A stretch of DNA of 64,000 nucleotides from Pohlia nutans (GCA_022496805.1 CM040087.1:9994001-10058000); one strand, 5' to 3'; positions 10,851 to 22,359 are shown, counted from the first letter of the stretch. The notes: generated by a model from the letters alone, not told the origin. Made by a program: numbers and translations.

Positions 10851-12073
10851 TTAAGTTAAAGTCCTGAACGATAGGATTGTTGCGCTGCTGTCCAGTTCCT
10901 GGACCTTTTCCAGAACACTGTTGTGGTCAAAATCGTTATCATGGGGGTAACCAGTAACAGTTATGATGTGAGCTTCTGCATCACTCTTAATTTCTGCACA
11001 CATAGGAAAAAATGATATTAATTATATATTTAATACACCAAAAGTTGAGATAGAATTAAATTTCCATAATCAGAGCATGAGGCAGAAGACATGCATGTGA
11101 CATATATTGGCCAAGATTCCAAGAATTACATGAATTTAAATTCTCAGCACGGACCCAGTCGAGATTACTTACCCATGTCTGGGAGGTGGACTTGTAAGTC
11201 ACCAACTTTGATTTTCTTTGTGAGGCGGACCTCCACTTCAATCTATGTTCAAGATGCCAGTGAAATAAAAAAAAGTTAGCTGCAAGTCCCTCTATGCACT
11301 AATTTTTTCATAGCCAGAAGCCATCAAAACCAACTGATTATCCCTGGCCTTCAAGGACCTAAGCTTCACTGTTATAAAATGACCAATTGGATTGATGAAG
11401 AAAATTAAATTGGAAGGGACCAAATTTTAATCACTTACATGTGATGATAAAAAGTTACTAACATAAAAATTGAACAAAAGAAGTCTTCATAAAACCTACT
11501 CAAAAGGAAAAGAGAAAAAACAAAGCCCACAATCTGGGCCTCCTGGTCCAATAGGGTTAAGATAATGAAACAGACTCATGGCAACAGACACCACTTCAAA
11601 TGAATTTTTATGGATTGCAAGTGAAGAATCAGACAGTTTGAGATTCCTACCCTGTAACTTGGAAATTCTGTTGTTTGCTGGGCTTTGGGGCCATATGAAT
11701 AGATCTGCAATCAGAATGGAACATCGGTATGTTATGAAAAAGAAATTAGAAATTCTTTGAAGGCGAGTTTTAATACACTAGTAGGAAATACGTTGCTTTT
11801 CACTTACTATAAATGAAAAAGTAATGAAACCGCACTAAACACATGGGTTGTGTCAATGTTGGTGAGTAGATTTGGTCACAAGAAAACAGAAATATAGGCA
11901 CCGTTCACTGTTCCCACTAAGTGGGGAATGAAAAACGATAGGTATGCTACTAGTGATAATGAACTTTCAACTACTGAAGCTGAAAATCGAAATTTGATGC
12001 TTGAACTTGAATTACTTACATGATCTCCAAGATAACGTTTGAACTGTTGAGAGTCCTTGTTGAAACCTGCCAT
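10851..12073 (-). CDS. Small HMA-fold protein lacking the metal-binding cysteines
   Basis: Three exons on the minus strand: 12073-12020, 11242-11173 and 10993-10851, giving 88 residues. After an 18-residue leader (MAGFNKDSQQFKRYLGDH) the protein follows the HMA order: strand 1 IEVEVRL, a helix-like stretch to PDM, strand 2 EIKSDAEA, strand 3 HIITVTG, a helix with VLEKVQEL and strand 4 SATILSF. No cysteine is present, so the M-x-C-x-x-C metal site is gone. Introns are phase 0 before strand 1 and phase 1 between helix 1 and strand 2, as in the other HMA genes here. Known HMA-fold proteins without cysteines no longer handle metal and are usually thought of as protein-interaction modules; that role is inference. 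Lack of disruption across three exons argues for a working gene. Confidence 0.75.
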
Positions 12074-14119
12074 TTTTTTGGGTCGTTGAAGTTGACAAGG
12101 ATCTTGACAAGGCTGGACATAAATCCCACAACTTCACATCAGGTGATATCATGAAGTTCGTATATGACAATCTACGACATAGTGATAATTTTTTTTTGCC
12201 AAAAACTCACTCCTACAAGTGATGCAAAATAGTATCCTCTACTTAATGCTCTAGATCTCGCCCAAACTCAACTTTAGAACTTAAACAAATAAAGTAACAA
12301 AACACAACAGATTTCTCCTCTCTTTCACATGTCGAAAAAAAAGAAGAAAGAATAACCAGGGCATCGATGTACCTGCACAAGCAGAGCACTAAGGAGAGTG
12401 ACGAGCAAAGCACCAAACAGAGCCGATTGCAGTAGAGCTGACGATGAAAGAGACGTGGTGGAGATGTTGCAGAACTTGCCGATTTATCAACCAAGGTGAT
12501 GTCTGCATGTCTGCACGTCTGCAATGTAGGCAATGTCGGCAATGTCCGCAAAACTCACAGCACTACACTTCAAGACGATCGATCACCATGTCTGACCGAC
12601 AAGGCCGACACTGTTCTTTTCCTTTTTTTTTTTTTTTGGGGTCCTTGCGGGCAACACGCTTCCGATTCGAGCTCCCGGCAGTCAAAGCCTAGACAGCCCA
12701 TGGCTATGGCGGAAACGTAACGTGAATCATCAAGTTTGGAAATCGCCATTAATCAAGCGTATTATTCTCCCGACAAAGTGAGTAAACTTATAAGTATGGA
12801 TATGGAATATCAATGTTGAGGTTATGGTTGGAGGCCACAAATTTCGTACATGATCGTAATCACCCGGAAGTTGGTGGCCATTTTGTGATCATACATGTTG
12901 TATACCGTCGGTCACGAGGTAGTAGAAACAAAGTAAACGTGAGGGAGCTTCTCTTCTTGCCCAAACTCTTGGATCCTTCTCAACTGTCGGGACACGTTAC
13001 AACCCACATAAAATCATATCTGGATGCGAGTCGGGATTCATTGCCGGGATTGATAGATTTATGTCGGCGCCCCGATTTTCAGGAACATACACTAGGGTCG
13101 GTCAGTTATGGCCGTGTATGCATCAACGCGCTTCGGGAGTAGCCCGATTTCGTGGTCTTCAGGAAACACCAAGGAATGAAATGAGAACCCTGTTAACAAA
13201 TTCAAACACGCTAAGAGTCATGAGTACTGTAGCCTACTGGTACCCTAACCCTAATGAGCACTGTAGCTCAGGAAACACTTGGTTTTCCTTTGTGAGGGAA
13301 TGTGGCCATCTGGGAAAAAATAGAGAATTCCCTCATAATGTACAAGGGACTTTTGATGCATAAGGATTTGCTAAGGGAATTGAGAACAAATGAATGATAT
13401 GGGAATGCTCAAAATATCTAGAATTAGGGAAATTCTATCCCCATTAAACAATATGGTGGGAAAAGTTTAGATCCATTTCAAGCTCCATTCCTACATAGGA
13501 ATTTTTCTCAATTTCCCCTCTTCATGTAAGGGAATCCCAAAGGACCTCCTAGTGGGAATTAATGAGAAGTAGCCAGATTTGTCCAGGGGCCTATGATTGA
13601 GAGTGGGTGCAGCTTCATTCTGCATCGATCGATCAGCGAGCTGTAAACTCAGGTCGTACTGGTGAGTTGCTAGATCTGTGCGCCTGACTGAGTGTTGTGA
13701 ATCCGAAGGTGACGTCTGTGACACCATTTTGAGGTGTCGTTGTAACGCTTGCTTGACTTGGAGAGCCATTGCAGCGTTTCAGCGTTTCATCTGCACGAGC
13801 GGAAGACTTTGTGGGCGTGCCTGCGGGACGAGTACACGTGTGGGTGATCAAACAAGCTAGGATTCACGAGTAATGTAGCCTACTGGTATCCTAACCCTAA
13901 TGAGTACTGTAGCTCAGACTACTGGTACGATATCAACGCTTCGAAAACAAAATTGCAGAGCAGGGTGAGCACGGAACTTAGCCATGGAAAAATTAAGTAG
14001 CCAGATTTGTCCTGGTTCATGTCCAGAGTCAACGTTTGACTGCCTGTTGACCAGTTGACTGCATGAGTAAAAACAGGGGTATCATTGTGATGTGAAAATG
14101 GTATGAAACGAGGTCCGAG
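12074..14119. other. Intergenic region with a dispersed 50-bp direct repeat
   Basis: It holds the upstream region of the minus-strand HMA gene and then unassigned sequence. Two 50-bp direct repeats, 47 of 50 identical by eye, lie at 13222-13271 and 13868-13917, both containing CTACTGGTA and CCTAACCCTAATGAG. A second word, GTAGCCAGATTTGTCC, is also repeated (13569 and 13996). Open frames of 60-109 codons here have no recognisable domains. Confidence 0.45.
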
Positions 14120-14303
14120 ATGACCCTAAACTACCAAGGTGATAGTGTTAAGGTACCCAAACCAAATGGAGAGGTTGGCGGTTCGATTCCCTCATTGATG
14201 ACACCTTTCCTACAAAGAAGGTATTTTTCCCAAAATTGTGGGGGTGTTAAATTTTTATCCACGGTCTTTGCAAAGGCCAAGTGCGAACAGGCCTTAATCT
14301 ACC
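14120..14303 (+). mobile_element. tRNA-like head joined to a dispersed repeat (SINE candidate)
   Basis: GATAGTGTTAAGG at about 14141 resembles a Pol III A box and GGTTCGATTCC at about 14180-14195 matches the B box consensus, roughly the spacing of a tRNA promoter. The sequence then runs into ATTGATGACACCTTTCC and ends GGCCAAGTGCGAACAGGCC. The same 3' block occurs inverted from 44740. This could be a tRNA-derived SINE or a MITE with a tRNA fragment captured beside it. Confidence 0.45.
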
Positions 14304-14319
14304 TATTTAGTGTAGAATA

Positions 14320-15016
14320 AGCATTTTCCAAGTTACTTTTACTACAATTTAATCTATTACATATGATATATGTGCCAAAATAAAAATAAAAATAAAAATG
14401 CAATTTTTTCTGACTCGGGAAGCAATTGCTTGGCAGCTGGTTGGAATCCCAAGGATGTGGAATGTGGTCTCTCCGTCACTGTAGTGAGAGAACCTGCAAG
14501 GAAACTTTTCGGCAGACAATGTCAGCATACAATATATGTCGGCAAGTCGGCAACGTAGAATATAAGTTACATCAGCATCAATAAAATGTATTGCCTGAAG
14601 TTAGTCAAGTTACGTGCTCACTTGATGATCTGATGCGCTCCGTTGTCAGCTCCTAATTTGTCGACTCTCCCCTCCATTCCTGCCTCCGTCCATTTCCTTC
14701 GGCACAATTCAATACCGACTTTTGGTGGTAAACAAAGCTGGGACTTCAAAATGATGCCCTACATTTTTTTTATTGAAGCATACTTCACCAAACATATGAA
14801 AGGCACATATTATAACACATCTATGTTCTATTCAATACCCCTCGGGCTTTTAGGGGTTAATTGGTGTTCAACTTGCGGTGGGGATTGCAGGCAAGGGCAA
14901 GACAAAGAGCTTGAAAATCCCACAGATGGTGGCATGGGCGATAGGGAGACATGGCCATGTGGGCAGGGCATGTGCAAGTTTGCATGAGCTCTAGCCGTTG
15001 CCCTCTATTTATACAA
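14320..15016. repeat. Mostly unassigned; solo right end of a group 1 TTAA element
   Basis: About 14745-14860 matches the right end of 25565-26118 (shared words GATGCCCTACATTTTT and TATTATAACACATCTATG) and terminates in TTTAGGGGTTAA at 14857-14860. The left part of the element is missing. The remainder has no recognised feature. Confidence 0.6.
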
Positions 15017-15421
15017 GAACATGGCCACCCATGCCCTTCCACAGTCTCTCACACTAAGAACTAAATGAAAAATGCCAAGGGCCCTTTGTAAATGCCCCTT
15101 GACTACCGGTATCAATCTTAGTGTGTTAAAAAATGGCCCTTCAAATCAATGTTTAGCTAACCGTATCCCCACATTCTACTTGTGATTTGTTCACTAACTA
15201 TTTGATGTGCACTTTTGATGTGTGAGGGACGCGCAAGAGTGACGGAGTGTAAGTGCAAGGGCTCACCCGATGGGCACTAGCTCATTGTCATTACGAACAA
15301 ATACTATATTCACGCCGGCCTCACAAGAGGCCTGGAGTTATTATTATTATTATTATTATTGCAAGGGCTCTTCAAATAATTATAAATGAATAATTTGTAG
15401 CGTGCATGGGTGTAAATGCTT
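15017..15421. mobile_element. GAGCAT-type MITE interrupted by a retroposon
   Basis: Left end GAACATGGCCACCCATGCCC, right end GCATGGGTGTAAATGCT. These ends match the MITE at 34359-34671 and the large element at 48717-52667, so all three probably use the same PIF/Harbinger-type machinery. A retroposon sits inside at 15265-15359. Confidence 0.65.
15265..15359 (+). mobile_element. Retroposon copy with (ATT)n tail and 11-bp duplication
   Basis: The insertion carries the family core (CATTACGAAC then TATTCACGCCGGCC) and ends in about eight ATT units. It is flanked by TGCAAGGGCTC at 15254-15264 and 15360-15370, a perfect 11-bp target duplication. The tail differs from the (TCTA)n of the other copies, which shows that the family tolerates different 3' microsatellites. 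Confidence 0.8.
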
Positions 15422-16185
15422 TAATTGTATACGTTACCATTGTGGGCACATGCTACCCCTGGATGCCCTGTCTCTAAATCCCAGTGGTCTTCAATGTGGG
15501 GCACACACCCCCCCCCCCCCCTCTTTCTGAAATTTCCATTTTGGGCACCTTCGGTGCTTTTTTTGGCAAATGTTTTCGCAGATTTGGGGCCTACGGTTCC
15601 AAATTACCCTCGAGGAACCTATTTGGGAATAAAAACCCATTGGTAGAGGGGGTTGTTTTTTAAGGTGGGCCCTAAATCGGACAAAAATAGGGGGCATTTT
15701 TGCCCCCATTCATTCAAGACCACCGGGGGATTTAGAGAAATCCCCCCTGGATGTAGGCAATTTTTGTGAGAGATCTTAAGCTGTCGGTCAAAAGTCTGCA
15801 ACTATTTTTTTTAAAAGAAAAAAGTCTGCAACTATACAGTATTATTTTCTAGGGTTAAATTTATCAGCGACAGGGGAAGCGATAGGTGCTTATGAACTCT
15901 GTGCCCAAGCGGAGCACTACAGTGATGGCCATGGCCTTGCCATAGCCATTTGAAACATGAATTAGGTTACATCGGTTCTGGTGTCCCGGCTCTGTATTTT
16001 ATTCCTTGCAATTGATTCTTTCAATTTGTGCCAAAAAGAAAATGGAAAAAAAGAAACATGAATTAGGCTAATTACGGGTATCCCTACGGTCCTACCTACA
16101 TGGGAACATGGGTAACGTAGGGGTACTTGTAATCATCATCTTAAAATCTGAGGTAATGGGTACATATTGATAAGGAGGATGCAAT
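15422..16185. other. Unassigned, with possible inverted C-rich repeat
   Basis: AAATCCCAGTGGTCTTCAAT at about 15476 and ATTCATTCAAGACCACCGGG at about 15707 are roughly inverted copies, suggesting a decayed 250-bp inverted-repeat element around 15470-15750. It includes a run of about 11 C at 15508. No gene recognised. Confidence 0.4.
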
Positions 16186-16536
16186 TTAACCCTTGAACGT
16201 CAAGGTAAGCCCATGAAAAGAGAATAATGAAGAAAAAAGTGGATTTTCTCAACCAAATCAAGCAAGGATTGGTGCGTTGGAAAGCTATTTAAAAAGTAAT
16301 TTAGATTCCAAATTAGCGCTTCAATTGAGAGATTGCAAAATCGTTGGTAAGCAATCAAGTTATCAAATTGAACAGGTTTTGAGGTTGGGGCAGCTGAGGT
16401 TCAGCAGTACTACAGTGCTGACTAATAGTGCCCAGCAACGTTGTTTTAGCATTTTTTTTTTTTTTCTTTTTTTCTTTTCACTTCGAAAATTTAGATGCCT
16501 TTCCGGCTGTCCTGCCAAGGCCCTCTTGACATTTAA
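16186..16536 (+). mobile_element. TTAA element, group 4, sharing its right TTAA
   Basis: Left TTAA at 16186-16189 followed by CCCTTGAACGTCAAGG. The right end is worn (CCTCTTGACA) and reaches TTAA at 16533-16536, which is also the left TTAA of the next element. The interior is the inverse of the copy at 45100-45478 (shared word CAGCAGTACTACAGTGCTG region). Confidence 0.65.
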
Positions 16537-17108
16537 CCCCTAACCGCTCAACCATGCATATTTTGCATGATGTACGGATCTGTACTCCAATTTCTCATCC
16601 ATCATGCACTTTTTGCAGTGTGGATTTGTATTGAAACTTTTAATGGGAAGTTAGCTTCGTGAATGTGTGATCCGATTAAAAAGGGGATGATTTGTGAAAT
16701 TTTTATGCCTCATTTCATGTAGTAGTGTTCCACCTAAAATTTCAAAGATTTTAGTCTAAAAGTGCTCATAAAAAAGTCAAATACTAAAATTAAATAACCA
16801 AAAAATCTCCAAAAATCAATACAACTAGAGTATTACGTTTCAATCCATCTCCAAAAAATTCATTATTAGATTGTTAGTATCTTATTTGTAACCGTATTAC
16901 AAAAGAGCTCTAAATTTCAAGTTTGAAAATTTATACACAAATATTGGTGATAGCAATTGCAAATCTAACTGTATGGATAGAATCTAAAATTTATAATGTA
17001 CAACTTTTATTCATTCATCAAGTTGAAAATATCCCTCCTAGTTGCATTTTATAATGCATTTTTGAAAAATTTCCAAATCTGAAAAAGGTGAGAACGTTTA
17101 GGGGTTAA
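16533..17108 (+). mobile_element. TTAA element, group 2
   Basis: TTAA at both ends (16533-16536, 17105-17108), left end CCCCTAACCGCTC, right end ACGTTTAGGGG. Homologous along its length to 8322-8896. It abuts the preceding element with one TTAA in common. Confidence 0.75.
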
Positions 17109-17123
17109 GGGTTAAACATCTAT

Positions 17124-18132
17124 TTAAACCCTAAAGGTCCTCACCACCTCCAAATTTGGCAATTCTCTAAAGATGCATAATAAGATGCAATCCAGAGGTA
17201 TATTTGAACTTGATGCATGAATGAAAAGTTGTACATTATTAATTTTAGATTCTATCCATATGGTTAGAATTGCAATTGCTATCACCAATATTTTTGTATA
17301 AAAATTGAAACTTAAAATTGAAAATGCTTTTGTAATTTGATTATGAATAAGATATTGACAATTTGTACATGAATTTTTTTGAGATAAGTGTAGTAATTTT
17401 TGGAGATTTTTTGCTTTCTTAATTTTATGAATTGACTTTATCTAAGAGCAAGTGCTTTGGTACTAAGGTCTTAGAAATTTGGTGAATCAGTGCAACATGA
17501 AATGAGGCATAAAATTTTCACAAATCATCCCCTTTCTAATCGGATCATCCATGCACAAAGCTAACTTCCCATAAAATATATAGTAAAAAATCCACATTGC
17601 AAAAAATCAATGACAGATGAGAGAATTATGTTTGATTTTGTATATCGTTCACTTTCTGGACGGTTGGACGTTTAGAGCATCCGCACCGTGCCTCCCTACC
17701 CAACGCTCACTAAATGACGTGTGGAGGGCTCTTCAACGTCTTTTGGACTCGCCAAAAATTGTGTCCCTCACCGTGGCTCTGCAAACTGTCGACTTCTGCG
17801 CCTGTACAACCGAGGTTCAAGGTCTGACACGGCTCTTTTCGCAAAGAATGACGAGGCTGCGGTTGATTGCTGGGGAGATGCCACGATTATGTTGCCACGG
17901 TGGCGTAGAAAGGGGTTTTCCGACACAATCTCCCAAAAAAATTCCGGAAATATGACACGCTCAAGAAACTGTGTGACTCTGAACAATGGCGAGCCGGGAG
18001 CAAAATTTCACAAGGCCGCAGCTGAAAGAGCTGTTGCCCGAGCGCCGGTGGGGGGCCGATCATGCCCGGGCCCGCCAAAGTCCAGCGCGGCCAGGCATGA
18101 CGCGCAGGGGTGCGGATGCTCTTAGGGATTAA
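17124..18132 (-). mobile_element. Inverted group 2 TTAA element carrying a nested MITE
   Basis: Starts near TTAA at 17124 (ACCCTAAAGGTCC) and ends at TTAA 18129-18132. Its sequence is the reverse of the 8322 copy. The right end is split by a MITE: ...GGACGTTTA, insertion, then TTAGGGATTAA. Removing the insertion rejoins a normal terminal repeat. Confidence 0.72.
17675..18121. mobile_element. GC-rich PIF/Harbinger-type MITE, TTA duplication
   Basis: A 447-bp element with 13-bp inverted ends (GAGCATCCGCACC and its complement) and TTA at 17672-17674 and 18122-18124. It is distinctly more GC-rich than its surroundings, which leaves overlapping spurious open frames up to 134 codons. It lies inside the terminal repeat of a TTAA element and is therefore younger than that insertion. 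Confidence 0.8.
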
Positions 18133-18762
18133 GTGTTGATCATACTTCATTTACTAATAATACTTTAAACTTTGTAACTTTTGCATACAAAATCCAAATA
18201 ATACATTCTTTGGCACACTACAACCCTCTTTCATTTTCCAACAACAATATATGTATAAATTTAACCAGTTTGATTATAGGATTTATGCTTCTCACATCGC
18301 CAAAAAGTGGCAATTTTGGCCATGCCTGAACCAGAAAAAAATACACAAATCGGAACCATGATTCGTGTCTTGTGGCTTGATCAACGGGTGGATGGGATGC
18401 AGAATCAGAAACTTATATGACTTGAAAACAAGTTATACAAAATGAATCACTTGAATTTTGATAAATGAATCGAAAAGAATAATTTTTTTGGGGTCTAAGT
18501 CCCCACAATATACTGGAACTACTATCCCTATAATTGTAATTCTCTACTACAGCCATCTCAACTAACAAGGCTATGGCCAGCTTTCTGCAATGTGGTATAA
18601 TCTTATCTTCATAAATGAATATCCTACAAGCCGAATAAATGTAATCATTTACAGTCTATTCAATTTTCTATACATTGTGAACAGGTACATGTCGTCCACA
18701 AAAAAAAAATTAGCTCCATGGTCAAAACAAGAAAGGAGCTGAGGATTTTGAGACGCAATTAA
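18133..18762. other. 3' flank of an HMA-fold gene, diverged repeat
   Basis: About 18170-18240 resembles the diverged repeat at 980-1950. No other feature. Confidence 0.35.
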
Positions 18763-20136
18763 TTAGCCTACTATGGAAGCCCGTCGGTCACCGGAGATTT
18801 TCTTCACTGTTGCCAAAAATTCTCTCGCACCGTTTCTGGTACTTAATGGTAAACCGGTAACGGTGATGACGTTGCCCCGAACCTCGCAAGCTGCGCGCAG
18901 AATGCATTAAAATGAGAAAGTCTTCACTTTTCTCCTATCGCCAGTAATTGCTAGAGCCTATTGCATTAATTGTCAAGCTCATGCCCAATCCATAGTTAAA
19001 AGACTTACTCAAGTTTTCTTGGCGATAGAGTTCGTTTATCAGGTCACGGTTGATGTATACGGAACTGCTGAGACGGATATCCACTGAGATCTGTGCTTTG
19101 CAAGGAAAATCAATCAGTTTATTCTGGATTCTACATATGTTAAGTACTCGGCTAAAATCGCTAATAGTTAATAATGACTGACCTCTTCGGCTCCGAACCA
19201 AATGATGTAAAGAGTATTAAAGACGGCGCTAAGCGTAGAACTTTACAAACTGTGGCAGTGCATGCAAAATCAGTACCTCTTGAGAAGAATATTCGATGTG
19301 CGGGTTCACTTCGTAAGGGATTCGCTCCGGGGCGTAAGGATGATTGTGACTTTGGTATCCACGATTGCCGTATTGGTTCCCGTATTGGTTGTTGTCATAA
19401 TACATTTGATGCATCTGGAAGGAAAACATTAATTCTTCTTGATCGGGACGGTCTACCCATCGATCGGTATAAGAAATTAATAAACCACGGCACAAACAAA
19501 ACACTTCAATTTTGGACGTGACGAACTTGGACTATACCTGCTGGTTTATTGGGCTGGGATAATCATCCATATAATCATAATCTCGCACAGGAATTTCTTG
19601 TTGGTTCATCAAATGGTGCATGGGCTGATCATAGCTGGGCTGACCGTAGTTGAAAATCTGCAATCAGTAGAAATTGACGTTAATTAGTTACGACGGATCA
19701 GCTGAATAGATTTAACCCTTAAAGGGCTGATGGGGATAGGAGATAAGTTGGCGTATATTTGACATTTATTGTAAATAGAATGTTCTAGATTGAGACCCCA
19801 ACATCTCACTAAAATCATATTGATATGAATTTTAACTTCACTTTTGATCTTAAACCCAGAGGAGGTGTGGAACCAAGTCAAATATAATGGAATATTGATG
19901 TATAATACTGGTCGGAAAGGGCTCTCTGGACCTTTAAGGGTTAAGTACTTGTAAAAAAGAGAAACAAAGGTAACGTAGTTCCAAACACTCTACAGATAAT
20001 TATCTGTATGAACCAATTTATTAGAATAGAATCCTCTTGAGGTTGAATGAATTCTCCCAGAATTCGATTCAAGTATCACCTCTTCATTCAAGTAACCTTG
20101 CAAGTTGCGACCGTACGGATTCCGGTACGGATCCAT
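18763..20136 (-). CDS. HMA-fold protein with Tyr/Asn/Gln-rich leader, no metal site
   Basis: Five minus-strand exons: 20136-20080, 19657-19538, 19414-19277, 19090-19009 and 18890-18763, giving 174 residues. Residues 1-105 are low complexity and rich in Tyr, Asn, Gln, Pro and His (for example NNQYGNQYGNRGYQSHNHPY), so likely disordered. Residues 106-174 follow the HMA order: strand 1 ISVDIRL, helix NRDLINELYRQENL, strand 2 TCEVRG, strand 3 NVITVTG, helix AREFLATVKKISG, strand 4 ASIV. The loop after strand 1 reads SSSVYIN and has no cysteine pair. The phase-0 and phase-1 introns around the strand 1/helix 1 exon match the other HMA genes here. All five exons join in frame without a stop, which supports a real gene. 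Function unknown; metal transport is unlikely. Confidence 0.75.
19712..19944 (+). mobile_element. TTAA element, group 3, in intron 1 of the HMA-fold gene
   Basis: A 233-bp element with TTAA at 19712-19715 and 19941-19944, left end CCCTTAAAGGGCTGATG, right end CCTTTAAGGG. It lies within the 422-bp first intron (19658-20079). Closely similar to 21661-21897. Confidence 0.78.
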
Positions 20137-20937
20137 GGTGACACAAAAGTCGCGTCGGAAGGGGACCGCAGAATTCGAGCTTCAACAGCTACGTACGTAC
20201 GCGCGCCGACCGAGATCGATTTTCGATTGAGTTCACCGACAAGCAGCGAACCAGAATGAGTTGATCGAATGAATGCCGCGCGCTCTGACTACCGACGCCT
20301 GTTTCAAATCGTACCTGCGCCAGAATTGAACAACCCGTCAGCACGTCGATTAATTCTTACGGCATTCACCACATATACATAATTATTCGTTACAACGGCG
20401 GCTTTCAGAGTGCTCGAAGCTCTAAAAACTAAGACATGTAAAAATCTGAGGCTAGCTCGAAACGCCCATTGTCTCCCATTTGAACGAATATAGAAAATCG
20501 ATCGAGAGCAAACACAGGGGTCTCATATGGTTTCCCTGTGTTGATTCCCCTGTGAGTGCCACTTTCCCCTCTGAGCTTCAGAACTCGACACATGTTAAAA
20601 CTTTCCTTCTACAAGTAGGTGACTAAGCTTCAGCAGGTGATTTTGTACACATGTCAAAACTCCAAATCACAGGGAAAAGTGGCACTCACGGGGGAATAAC
20701 ACAGGGGAACCATATGAGCTCCCTGTGAAACGTACTCACCAGCTAGCAACTCAAAACGGGGAGTACGTAGAGACAGTTTGCGCTGGTTCCGTCGCTCGAA
20801 TCCGTCGGTACGTTTGTTGAACGATCAGAAATCTAGTAGTCTGAAACTAGGTGAAAGCAGAAGCGCATTGCTTCGATCAATGTAGCTAGTGATGGAGTGT
20901 GATCGATACTTGTGTTGAAAGCTGTGGAGATGAAATG
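20137..20937. other. Upstream region of the minus-strand HMA-fold gene
   Basis: Contains an imperfect inverted repeat: CACAGGGGTCTCATATGG at about 20514 and CCATATGAGCTCCCTGTG at about 20710, with CTGTGAGTGCCACTTTCCC and GGGAAAAGTGGCACTCACG inside it. This marks a roughly 220-bp foldback (about 20514-20728) that may be a small element. No coding frame assigned. Confidence 0.5.
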
Positions 20938-20948
20938 CATATATAAAC
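20938..20948 (+). promoter_or_regulatory. Candidate TATA box, plus strand
   Basis: GCATATATAAAC sits immediately upstream of a GC-rich segment (20985-21345) that begins with a (GAC)n run, a good TATA context. No plus-strand protein could be assigned downstream; the longest plus frame after a CC-ATGG start is about 31 codons. Confidence 0.35.
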
Positions 20949-20967
20949 GCCTGGTAGCAGGCAGACA

Positions 20968-21567
20968 TTAGTTCTGGTCAGACATTCGACGACGACGACG
21001 ACGACGACGACTAGCAGGGAGAGCAGTCGGCAGGGCGGAGTGTGTACGTGAGCCAGCTATTGAATCGATGATCAAGGTCCCACCCGATTCATCGCCGGAG
21101 TAGTCTTGTTCGTACTGCAGGTTGACAATGGGGGCTCCCGCGACGCTGTGTCGGCCAGGTTTTGGTTTCAGCGGCGTCGCGTGCGACGTCATGCTGGTCA
21201 GAAGCCATGGCGTATCAGGCGACGCTGCACGCTGCGCTAATTCCTTCCCCGTACACGACTGCTCCTGATGGCCGATTCTCATACGACAGTGCTGCCGCAT
21301 GAGTGCGTGCGTCAGGTAACTTTGAGGGAATTTGTTGGCAGCCAAGAAACATAAAATTAGAAATTAGAAATTACTCGAACGCATGATAGGAAGGAACGCA
21401 ACGCGGAAAAGGAACATGGCTCTAGTTGCGGTAGTGTAATGCAGTTGCACAGTAGTTGCAGTAAGAAAAGACAAGGCTTTCAATATTTTTTTGTTTTTGG
21501 GTTTTACCTTCCTCCATTTCGGGAAGACAAACGCAACAATGGCAGGGGGCTGGTGTGAATGGGCCAT
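20968..21567 (-). CDS. Candidate two-exon gene, unassigned
   Basis: A possible minus-strand model joins 21567-21508 (MAHSHQPPAIVAFVFPKWRK, donor GTAAAA) to 21291-20968 (acceptor CGGCAG), giving 127 residues ending in an Arg-rich tract from the (CGT)n repeat and RMSDQN. The region is GC-rich compared with its flanks and the second exon lies in an uninterrupted 125-codon frame. No domain is recognisable, the opposite strand has a TATA-like start, and the model is speculative. Confidence 0.2.
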
Positions 21568-21660
21568 GACTGCCTGCTCATCAATATATGCATTGATCAT
21601 GATGATGTTCCTGAGCATTCCGCACAAAAGAAATTGCATCATATGTTCCTTTTATAATCA

Positions 21661-21897
21661 TCAACCCTTAAAGGGCTGATGGGGATAGTATATACGTTGG
21701 CGTAAATTTGACATTTGTTGTAAATAGAAAGTTTCAAATTGAGACCCTTACTAGTAGCTCATTAAAATTATGTCGATGTGAATTTTAACTTCACTTTTGA
21801 TCTTAAACCCATAGGAGGTGTGGAACTATGCCAAATACAATGGAATGTTGATGTATAATACTGGTCGGAAAAGGCTCTCTAAACCTTTAAGGGTTAA
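21661..21897 (+). mobile_element. TTAA element, group 3 (left flank TCAA)
   Basis: Left end TCAA-CCCTTAAAGGGCTGATG, right end CCTTTAAGGG-TTAA (21894-21897). The left TTAA has one substitution. Close copy of 19712-19944. Confidence 0.72.
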
Positions 21898-22359
21898 TTC
21901 CTAAACGTCCTCATCCCTTTCTAAACTTGGCAATTTTGCAAAGATGCATCATAAAATGCAACACAAAGGGATATTTTGGCCAATATCAATTTTTAAATTC
22001 TATTCATACGGTTAAAACACAATTCGCTATTTATGCACTTGGCCATATAATCATGCACTTGATCCCTAAGCGCATAATTTTTTTCGTCTAACTTTAATTT
22101 TTTTTAAATGACGATGTTAGTCTTTCTTCAACCCCTTACATTGTAATCAAATAATTATTTTAATTATTTTTTATTCTTATCTTTATCTTTTCTTTTTCAT
22201 CTTGATTTGTTTCTTGTCTCCCTCTTGTCTTTCTTTAGGTCTTTCTTTTATCTTTCTTCTTCTCTTCCTTTTTGTCTTCCTTGCTTTTTTTTTCCTTCTA
22301 CTTTTTCTTCAGTTGTGGCTGCTGAACTCTAAACAACGGGGGCAAACCCAAGAGAGAGA

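Noticed and set aside
13061..13363. 100-110-codon plus frames around 12.8-13.4 kb
   Set aside because: Two frames overlap without a domain and one crosses the 50-bp direct repeat.
17617..18150. Several 72-134-codon frames
   Set aside because: They fall in the GC-rich 447-bp MITE and differ in frame and strand; no domain.
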